Shown here: positions 1 through 6,106 of the stretch, in pieces
How positions within the stretch are numbered: the stretch's first letter is position 1
How the letters are laid out: every line of letters starts with the position of its first letter
Assembly (NCBI GenBank): GCA_946481025.1
Contig: CAMLNA010000113.1
Coordinates: 1 to 14,457 of the forward strand
Source of the DNA: an uncultured Rivibacter sp.
GTDB taxonomy: Bacteria; Pseudomonadota; Gammaproteobacteria; Burkholderiales; Burkholderiaceae
Direction of reading: 5' to 3'
Length of the DNA stretch: 14,457 nt
The notes under the pieces: generated by a model
The model's database searches: none
What the model saw: only the letters and a program-made list of their open reading frames with translations
Told to the model about the DNA's origin: nothing
Made by a program: the position numbers and the translations under genes

Positions 1-659
1 TCGTCGAGCCCTACGACACCTACGTGCCCTACGACGTCTACATCGCGCCCGGCCTCGTGGGCATGGTGCTGCTGTTCAACGGCATGCAGTCGTCGCTGGC
101 CATGGTGTACGACCGCGAGATGGGCGTGATGCGGCTGCTGCTCACCGCGCCGCTGCCGCGCCCGTGGCTGCTGTTCGCCAAGCTGGTGGCCACCTCGGTG
201 CTGTCGCTGCTGCAGGCGGTGGCCTTCGTGGCCATCGCGCTGCTGCTCGGCACGGAGCTGCCGTGGTGGGGGCCGCAGCTGCCCCACGTGCTGCTGGCCA
301 CCACCTCGGCGGCCGTGATGCTGGGCGCGCTCGGGCTGCTGCTGTCGGTCTACATCCGCCAGCTCGAGAACTTTGCCGGCACGATGAACTTCGTCATCTT
401 CCCGATGTACTTCCTGTCCACCGCCCTGTATCCGCTGTGGAAGCTCGAGGAGTCGGGCGCGGGCTGGGTGTACCAGGCGGCCCGGTTCAACCCGTTCACC
501 CATGCGGTCGAGTGGATGCGCTTCGCGCTCTACGACAAGGACCCGCTCTGGGCGCCCTGGGTCGTGCTCGGCTGCGCGGCGGCGTTCTTCGTGGTGGCCT
601 GCGCCGGCTACGACCCGCAACGCGGCTTCGGCCAGCTCACGAAGCGGGGGGGCTCATGA
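1..659 (+). CDS. ABC-2 type transporter permease, PQQ-alcohol-oxidation-associated (PedC-like), C-terminal part
   Basis: The reading frame is open from base 3 to the TGA at 657-659, so the 5' end lies outside the window; about 218 C-terminal residues are visible. They contain hydrophobic segments typical of an ABC-2 permease (LVGMVLLFNGMQ near the start, then SVLSLLQAVAFVAIALLL, VLLATTSAAVMLGALGLLL, a segment ending in FVIFPMYFLSTALYPLW, and a last helix VVLGCAAAFFVVACAGY). The signature MVYDREMGVMRLLLTAPLPR after the first visible helix is the conserved ABC-2 coupling region. From memory of the family, this wording matches permeases encoded beside PQQ-dependent alcohol dehydrogenases (the PedC group). 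The transported substrate is unknown; the partner ATPase would be expected just upstream. The stop codon overlaps the start of the next gene (ATGA), so the two are probably translationally coupled. Family assignment is firm; the PQQ association is inferred from similarity and context. Confidence 0.88.
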   Translation, partial: VEPYDTYVPYDVYIAPGLVGMVLLFNGMQSSLAMVYDREMGVMRLLLTAPLPRPWLLFAKLVATSVLSLLQAVAFVAIALLLGTELPWWGPQLPHVLLATTSAAVMLGALGLLLSVYIRQLENFAGTMNFVIFPMYFLSTALYPLWKLEESGAGWVYQAARFNPFTHAVEWMRFALYDKDPLWAPWVVLGCAAAFFVVACAGYDPQRGFGQLTKRGGS

Positions 660-1636
660 AGCGCCGGCTGCTGCTGCAGGCGGCCACCACGGCACTGGTG
701 GTGCCGTCGCTGGCGCAGGCCGATGCCTCCAGGCCCGAGGGTGCCCGTGCTTTCCCCTCACGGCCCATCACGCTGGTGGTGCCCTGGCCGGCCGGCGGCT
801 CCACCGACATCTCGATGCGCATCCTGGCCGAGGTGGCCGGCCGGCACCTGGGACAGACCGTCTACATCGAGAACAAACCCGGCGCGGGCGGCACGATGGC
901 CATGCCCGTGCTGCAGCAGGCCGCCTCGGACGGCTACACGCTCGCGCAGATACCGCAGACGGTGCTGCGCGCGCCGTGGACGCAGAAGGTGCTGTGGGAT
1001 CCGCTGCGCGACGTGACGCCCCTCCTCCAGATCTCGGGCTACACCTTCGGCGTGCTGGTGCCGGCCGCCAGCGAGTTCCGCAGCTTCGAGGACGTGCTGG
1101 CCTGGGGCAAGGCCCATCCGGGCCGGCTCACCGTGGGCACCAACGGCGTGGGCACCACGCCGCACGTCGTGATGGACCAGCTCATGCAGCAGCGCGGCAT
1201 CGAGTGGCTGCACGTGCCCTACAAGGGCACGGCCGAGCAGATGGTGGCGGTGGCCTCGGGCCAGCTGATGGTGGGCGTCAACTCCACCGGCTTCGCGCCC
1301 TTCGTCGAGAACGGGCAGCTGCGCCTGCTGGTCACCTTCGCCGACCGCCGCTCGCGGCGCTGGCCCCAGGCACCCACGCTGCTGGAGCTGGGCTACGGCA
1401 TCGTCGCGATGTCGCCCTACGGCATCGGCGGCCCGCGCGGGCTTCCGGCCGACGTGGTCGACCGGCTGCACAAGGCCTTCAAGGCGGCGCTGTTCGACCC
1501 GGCGCACCTGGGCGAGATCGCCAAGTACGACCAGGAGCCGGCCTACCTGGGCCCCGAGGACTATGCGCGTGCGCTGCACGATGCGTACTGGCGGGAGAAG
1601 GCGGTGGTGGAGCGGCTGGGCTTGAGCAGGAGTTGA
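656..1636 (+). CDS. Bug/TctC-family periplasmic substrate-binding protein
   Basis: Predicted 326 aa, the usual length for Bug (Bordetella uptake gene) receptors of tripartite tricarboxylate transporters, which bind carboxylates and other small ligands in the periplasm. Visible hallmarks are an N-terminal signal (MKRR, hydrophobic stretch, likely cleavage after SLAQA near residue 21), then RPITLVVPWPAGGSTD (residues 36-51), IENKPGAGGT (71-80), SDGYTL (91-96), and the later HVPYKG and P.LLELGY motifs of the family. The ATG at 656 overlaps the upstream permease stop by ATGA, and the family motifs begin in phase after it, so this start is clear. No TctA/TctB membrane components are visible, which is common for the many orphan Bug proteins of Burkholderiales. 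Physical coupling to an ABC permease is less usual: it may feed another transporter or act as a ligand sensor. Ligand unknown. Confidence 0.93.
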   Translation: MKRRLLLQAATTALVVPSLAQADASRPEGARAFPSRPITLVVPWPAGGSTDISMRILAEVAGRHLGQTVYIENKPGAGGTMAMPVLQQAASDGYTLAQIPQTVLRAPWTQKVLWDPLRDVTPLLQISGYTFGVLVPAASEFRSFEDVLAWGKAHPGRLTVGTNGVGTTPHVVMDQLMQQRGIEWLHVPYKGTAEQMVAVASGQLMVGVNSTGFAPFVENGQLRLLVTFADRRSRRWPQAPTLLELGYGIVAMSPYGIGGPRGLPADVVDRLHKAFKAALFDPAHLGEIAKYDQEPAYLGPEDYARALHDAYWREKAVVERLGLSRS

Positions 1637-1664
1637 GGTCCTCCTCCCTGCGGTTCTGCGCGGC

Positions 1665-2294
1665 CTACCCCAGCCCGTGCGCCCGCGCGTAGCGCAGCAG
1701 CTCCACCGCATTGCCCACGCCCAGCTTCTGCCGCACCAGGGTCTGGTAGTTGGCCACCGTCTTCGCGCTCAGGCGCAGGCTGCGCGAGATCTCGCTCACG
1801 CTCGCGCCGTGGATCAGCGACTGCAGCACGTCGAACTCGCGCGGCGACAGCCGCATGTGCGGCGGCGCAGCCTCGTCCTGATCGAAGGCCCCCTGCACAT
1901 CGGGCGACAGCGCCCGGGCGCCGCCGGCAATGCGCCGCACCGCATCGACCAGCACCTCGGGCGCACTGCTCTTGGTGACGAAACCTTCGGCGCCCACGCC
2001 CAGGCATTGCGACACCATCGCCGGGTGCTCGTGCATGCTGAACACCAGCACGCGCAGGACCGGACGGCGCAGCTTCAGGCGGCGCAGCAGCTCCAGCCCG
2101 CTGCGCCCGGGCAGCGAGAGGTCGAGGATGGCGAGGTCCACTTCGCTGCCGTCGCGCGAGAGGGCGGCATAGGCGGCGTCGGCTTCCGCGAACTCGGCCA
2201 CCACTTCGAAACCTTGTTCGAGCTCCAGCAGTCGCCGGTAACCCTCGCGCACCACGGCGTGGTCATCGACCAGGGCAATGCGCACCCGGGTCAT
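1665..2294 (-). CDS. NarL/LuxR-family response regulator (MoxX-like)
   Basis: Predicted 209 aa with the standard two-domain layout. The receiver domain spans residues 3-120, with acidic pair D10/D11, phospho-acceptor D58 in ILDLSLPG, S86 in VFSMHE and K108 in VTKSS. The LuxR/GerE helix-turn-helix covers residues 148-205 (LSPREFDVLQSL, ASVSEISRSLRLSAKTVANY). The start ATG overlaps the kinase stop (ATGA), so it is co-translated with the upstream histidine kinase and almost certainly is its cognate partner. In Paracoccus the homologous pair MoxY/MoxX controls methanol dehydrogenase genes. A similar job, regulating PQQ-dependent alcohol oxidation and perhaps the flanking transport genes, is inferred from the kinase architecture and neighbours. 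Other NarL-type roles cannot be excluded. The gene ends 28 bp from the convergent Bug gene, with no obvious hairpin terminator between them. Confidence 0.93.
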   Translation of the reverse strand: MTRVRIALVDDHAVVREGYRRLLELEQGFEVVAEFAEADAAYAALSRDGSEVDLAILDLSLPGRSGLELLRRLKLRRPVLRVLVFSMHEHPAMVSQCLGVGAEGFVTKSSAPEVLVDAVRRIAGGARALSPDVQGAFDQDEAAPPHMRLSPREFDVLQSLIHGASVSEISRSLRLSAKTVANYQTLVRQKLGVGNAVELLRYARAHGLG

Positions 2295-3721
2295 GCCATG
2301 GCCTCCCGCTCCATCGCGGCCACCGGCAGCCGCGCCCTCAGCGCCAGCCCCGGCGCGCCGGCCTGCCACGAGAACTCGCCGCTCAGCGCCCAGATCCGTT
2401 CCTTGATGCCGGCCAGGCCGCCGCCGCGCTGCAGCGCGGCCTGCATGTCGGCCACGCCGCAGCCGTCGTCGTTCACGCGCCAGCGCAACACCGGCCCGTC
2501 GCCGCTGCAGTCGAGCGCGACCTGCAACCCGGCCACACGGGCCTGCGCATGCCTGGCCACGTTGGTGAAGGCCTCCTGGCTGATGCGGTAGACACCCAGC
2601 ACCAGCGCGGGCGGCAGTGCCACCGTGTCGTCGCCCGACACCTGCAGCTCGAAGCGTGTGCTGCATCCGGGCGCCGCCGACCAGCCGCCCTGCAGCTCGC
2701 CGAGCATGAGCCGCAGCCGCCCCAGCGTCGCCGGCGCCGCGTCGCTGCCCGGGCCCAGCGGCCGCAGGCGCTGCAGCAGCCGCCGCACGTCGTCCTGCAC
2801 GCGGGCGATCTGCCGGCCCATGCCGACCGCCACCGACTGCTGCTGCGGCGCTGTCTCGAGCCGGCGCTGCAGCCAGGCGGCGTCCACCCGCAGGGCCGTC
2901 AGGCGCTGGCCGAACTCGTCGTGCAGGTCGCGCGCGAGCTGCTGGCGCTCGTCTTCCTGCAGGCTGAGCAGGCGATGGCTCAGCACCCGCCGCGCGGACT
3001 CCGCACCGTGCAGCTCGCCGGCCAGTTGCCGCAGTGCCTGGGCAATGGCCTCGAGTTCGGCGATCGGCATCGCCGGCAGGCCCTGCAGTGCCGCCAGGTC
3101 GCGCTCGCGCGCACGCCCGATCGCACCCAGCAGCACCTGCAGCGGGCGGAAGGCGCGGCGCGTGTTCCAGTGCATCACCGCCAGCATCAGCGCGCTGCAC
3201 AGCGCCAGCAGCGCAAGCAGCCCGGCCAGGTTGGCCAGCGCCTCCTGGATCTCGCTGTCGGGCGAGCTGCTGAGCACCACGGTCCATGTGCCGCCTTCGG
3301 GCCGCTGCACCGGCCACGACACAGACTGTGAAGGCAGCAGCACGCCCAGCCACCGCGCGGAGGCCCCGCCCGCCCCGGCCGCCGTGTCGGGCAGGTGCAG
3401 CAGGCGCCGGCCGTCGGCGTCGGTCACGTCCAGCCGCAGGTGCCGCAGCCCCTGCAGCGCTCGCAGCGAGTCGAGCGCCTGCTGCGCATCGTGCGTGGAC
3501 AGCAGCGCCAGCGCGGCGCTGGCACGCGCCATCGCCAGCGAGCCGGCCATCTCCTGCTGCGTGTCGAGCCGCACGCGCGCCAGGCCGAGCAGCAGGGCCA
3601 GCGCCAGGCAGGCCAGCGCCGCCACGGCGGCCCGGCGCATCACGAGGCGCGGCAGCTGCATCGGCAACCGGCCCGCCGGGCCCTGCGGCACCTCGGGAGC
3701 TTTTCCCGGGCCGTTCGGCAT
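2291..3721 (-). CDS. Membrane sensor histidine kinase, HisKA_3 type (MoxY-like)
   Basis: Predicted 476 aa from the ATG at 3719-3721. The order is: TM helix at residues 31-48 (AAVAALACLALALLLGL), periplasmic sensor region to about 162, second TM helix 163-184, HAMP-like/linker region, HisKA_3 dimerisation helix with phospho-acceptor H267 in ARDLHDEFGQ, then HATPase_c with N box N387 in QEAFTNVARH and G boxes NDDGCG (417-422) and GGGLAGIKER. The short periplasmic domain with its Ala/Leu-rich first helix resembles the LapD/MoxY type of extracellular sensor, suggesting a C1 or alcohol signal; this is recognised by eye only. Other starts are possible: 3745 (15 bp from the divergent receptor gene) or 3661 (MQLPRLVMRR just before TM1, leaving about 100 bp for promoters). 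None has a strong Shine-Dalgarno. Its stop overlaps the response-regulator start, forming a two-gene operon. Confidence 0.9.
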   Translation of the reverse strand: MPNGPGKAPEVPQGPAGRLPMQLPRLVMRRAAVAALACLALALLLGLARVRLDTQQEMAGSLAMARASAALALLSTHDAQQALDSLRALQGLRHLRLDVTDADGRRLLHLPDTAAGAGGASARWLGVLLPSQSVSWPVQRPEGGTWTVVLSSSPDSEIQEALANLAGLLALLALCSALMLAVMHWNTRRAFRPLQVLLGAIGRARERDLAALQGLPAMPIAELEAIAQALRQLAGELHGAESARRVLSHRLLSLQEDERQQLARDLHDEFGQRLTALRVDAAWLQRRLETAPQQQSVAVGMGRQIARVQDDVRRLLQRLRPLGPGSDAAPATLGRLRLMLGELQGGWSAAPGCSTRFELQVSGDDTVALPPALVLGVYRISQEAFTNVARHAQARVAGLQVALDCSGDGPVLRWRVNDDGCGVADMQAALQRGGGLAGIKERIWALSGEFSWQAGAPGLALRARLPVAAMEREAMA

Positions 3722-3760
3722 GAGGTCTGCGTCGAGCGCTTGCATGACGACCACAACGAA

Positions 3761-6085
3761 ATGGAGACACGCGTGCAAGAGCAAAACCGATGCCGATGCA
3801 AATACCGCCGCCTGCGCAGGCTGCGCTCGGCCTGGCCGTTGATCGCCCTGCCCTTCGCCGTGCAGGCCCAGCAGCAGGCCGCGGCCGTGCTGCCGCCGGT
3901 GCAGGTGATCGGCGTCTCGCCGCTGCCCGGCCAGGGCATCGACCGCGACCTGCTGCCCTACACCACCCACTCGGTACGCCGCGAGCGGCTCGACGAGGCC
4001 AGCGCCGACAACGTGTCCGACTTCATGAGCCGCCGCCTGCCCGGCGTGCAGGTCAACGACGTGCAGGGCAGCCCCTTCCAGGGCGACCTCACCTACCGCG
4101 GCTTCCGGGCTTCACCGCTGCTGGGCGCCGGGCAGGGCTTGTCGGTGTATCTCGACGGGGTGCGTGTCAACGAGCCGTTCGGGGACGTCATCAACTGGGA
4201 CATGCTGCCCGAGTTCTCGGTGAACACCCTGACCCTCGTGCCCGGCGCCAACCCGGCGTTCGGGCTCAACACGCTGGGCGGCGCGCTGTCGCTCACCACG
4301 CACGACGGCACCACCGCGCCGGGCCTGCGGGGTGAAGTGTCCGCCGGCAGCTTCGGCCGCAGGCGGGTGGACCTGTCCTACGGCCAGCATGGCGAAGACG
4401 GCTGGCACGGCTACCTGGGCACCACCGGCTTCAAGGAGAACGGCTGGCGCGACGAATCCGCCGGCTGGCTGGGCAACGTGCTCGCGAAGGCGGGCCGCAG
4501 CACCGGCGACACCGACTGGTCGGCGGGCCTCCTGTGGGGGCGCAGCAAGCTGGTGGGCAACGGGCTCGTGCCGGCCTACGCGCTCGAAGAAGGCGCCGGC
4601 GGCATCGTGCGCGTGCCCGACCTGCAGGCGGGCCGGCGCGAAGCGGTGTACACGCACCCCGACCGGACCACCAACGAACTCGGGCAACTCACCTTCACGC
4701 TCAGGCACCGGCTCGATGCCGGCACCGAAGTCTCGACGCTGGCCTACCTGCGCAGCGCCCGCCGCGACACGGTGAACGGCGACGAAGCCGAGGAACCCGA
4801 CGGCGACGAGAACGCGTCGCTCAACACCACCGCCACCCGGCAGGAAAGCGCCGGCGTGGCCGCGAGCCTTTCCGTCCGCGGCGGCCCGCATCAATGGCAG
4901 GCCGGCGCCACGCTCGATGCGGCACGGGTGCGCTATGAGCAGCTCGAGCAGGAGGCGAGCTTCACGCCCGGCCGCGGCGTCACGGCAGGCGACGCGCCGC
5001 CCGAGCTGGGCGCCCGCGTGTCGGGCCGTTCGATGGCGATGGGCCTGCACGTCACCGACACCTGGGCGCTGGCCGAGCGCACCCACCTCACCGGCACGCT
5101 GCGCTACAACCACGCGCGGCTGTCGAACACGCTCACCAGCGTGGACGACGACACCGGCGAGGTGGAGCAGCGGCCGAAGGAATCGTTCCGCTACAACAGC
5201 CTCAACCCGGCGCTGGGCATCGCGCACCGGCTCGACGGCGGCCCCACGCTGTTCGCCAACGTGGCGCGCAACAACCGCGTGCCCACCGTCATCGAGCTCG
5301 GCTGCGCCGACCCCGAGGAGCCCTGCCGCCTGCCGGCCGGCCTGCAGGCCGACCCGTTCCTCGAACAGGTGACCTCGGTCACCGCCGAACTGGGCCTGCG
5401 CTGGCCGGTCACGCAGGACCTGCGCGTGGAGCTCTCGGCATACCGCACCGACAACCGCAACGACATCCTGTTCCGCAGCGTCAGCGTGGCGGGCCAGCAG
5501 GGCTACTTCGCGAACTTTCCTCGAACGCGGCACCAGGGTCTCGACGCCGGCCTGCAGGGCCGCGTGGGGGCCCTGGACTTCGATGCGAGCTACAGCTGGC
5601 TCGAAGCGACCTACCAGGCCGAAGGCGTGCTGCGGCAAGGCGAGCGCAACGTGGGCATCGGCCGCGGCACCCGCATCGCCGGCCTGCCGCGGCACAGCCT
5701 GAAGCTGGCGGCCGACTGGCGCTTGTCGGCGGCATGGAGCGTGGGCGCCGACCTGCAGGCGTTTTCGAGCCGAGGCACCGCAGGCAATGAAGACGGGCTC
5801 ATCGAGGACGGCGAGGACGAACGGGTCGACCTCAGGCTGCCAGGCTATGCGGTGGTGAACCTGCGCGCGAGCTGGCGAGTGCCCGGCGGCGGCGGCGAGG
5901 GCCGCGGCTGGGAGTTCTTCGCCAAGGTCAACAACGTGTTCGACCGGCACCACCACAACTTCGCGGCGCTGGCCGAGACCGTGTTCGATGCGAACGGGCA
6001 GTACGCCGGGAGCGGTCGCGATGCGGTGTTCGTGGCGCCGGGGGCGCCGCGGGCTTTGCTGGTGGGGGTGCGGTACCGGTACTGA
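3761..6085 (+). CDS. TonB-dependent outer-membrane receptor
   Basis: Predicted 774 aa. A basic N-terminus and hydrophobic core (SAWPLIALPFAVQA) give a signal peptide likely cleaved after residue 36. A TonB-box-like stretch (VQVIGV, 47-52) follows, then the plug domain (about 65-180: DNVSDFMSRRLPGVQVND, YLDGVRVNEPFGDVINWD, FGLNTLGGALSL) and a 22-strand-type beta barrel ending in the aromatic C-terminal strand LLVGVRYRY. A conserved extracellular CADPEEPC pair lies at 515-522. Several predicted loops are strongly acidic (341-350, 462-469, 676-690). The receptor imports a scarce large or chelated ligand using TonB/ExbBD energy. Siderophores are the default guess, but its place between MoxYX-like regulators, a PQQ-associated permease and H4MPT genes makes a lanthanide chelate, PQQ or copper carrier plausible (inference). 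The ATG at 3761 is the only start giving a sensible signal peptide; upstream frame is antisense to the kinase. Shine-Dalgarno weak. Confidence 0.92.
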   Translation: METRVQEQNRCRCKYRRLRRLRSAWPLIALPFAVQAQQQAAAVLPPVQVIGVSPLPGQGIDRDLLPYTTHSVRRERLDEASADNVSDFMSRRLPGVQVNDVQGSPFQGDLTYRGFRASPLLGAGQGLSVYLDGVRVNEPFGDVINWDMLPEFSVNTLTLVPGANPAFGLNTLGGALSLTTHDGTTAPGLRGEVSAGSFGRRRVDLSYGQHGEDGWHGYLGTTGFKENGWRDESAGWLGNVLAKAGRSTGDTDWSAGLLWGRSKLVGNGLVPAYALEEGAGGIVRVPDLQAGRREAVYTHPDRTTNELGQLTFTLRHRLDAGTEVSTLAYLRSARRDTVNGDEAEEPDGDENASLNTTATRQESAGVAASLSVRGGPHQWQAGATLDAARVRYEQLEQEASFTPGRGVTAGDAPPELGARVSGRSMAMGLHVTDTWALAERTHLTGTLRYNHARLSNTLTSVDDDTGEVEQRPKESFRYNSLNPALGIAHRLDGGPTLFANVARNNRVPTVIELGCADPEEPCRLPAGLQADPFLEQVTSVTAELGLRWPVTQDLRVELSAYRTDNRNDILFRSVSVAGQQGYFANFPRTRHQGLDAGLQGRVGALDFDASYSWLEATYQAEGVLRQGERNVGIGRGTRIAGLPRHSLKLAADWRLSAAWSVGADLQAFSSRGTAGNEDGLIEDGEDERVDLRLPGYAVVNLRASWRVPGGGGEGRGWEFFAKVNNVFDRHHHNFAALAETVFDANGQYAGSGRDAVFVAPGAPRALLVGVRYRY

Positions 6086-6106
6086 GAGTCTTCCGCCGAA
6101 CCTCGT

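Noticed and set aside
1637..1664. Possible bidirectional terminator between the convergent Bug and response-regulator genes
   Set aside because: The 28 bp contain no stable stem-loop or T-tract that I can see.
2295..3770. Long minus-strand frame extending upstream from the response regulator (a potential 701-aa fusion)
   Set aside because: The extension is a shifted frame over the histidine kinase gene with low-complexity Ala/Arg/Gly content; the receiver domain begins exactly at the ATGA overlap, so it is a separate protein.
4112..5956. Very long minus-strand open frame (614 codons) opposite the TonB receptor
   Set aside because: It lies wholly antisense to a gene with clear receptor motifs, its translation is rich in Ala/Arg/His/Val without any recognisable domain, and such frames are expected in very GC-rich DNA.
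6072..6082. GTACCGGTAC palindrome at the end of the TonB receptor gene, possible terminator
   Set aside because: It is the coding repeat for the C-terminal RYRY residues, too short for a stable hairpin loop and with no following T-run.
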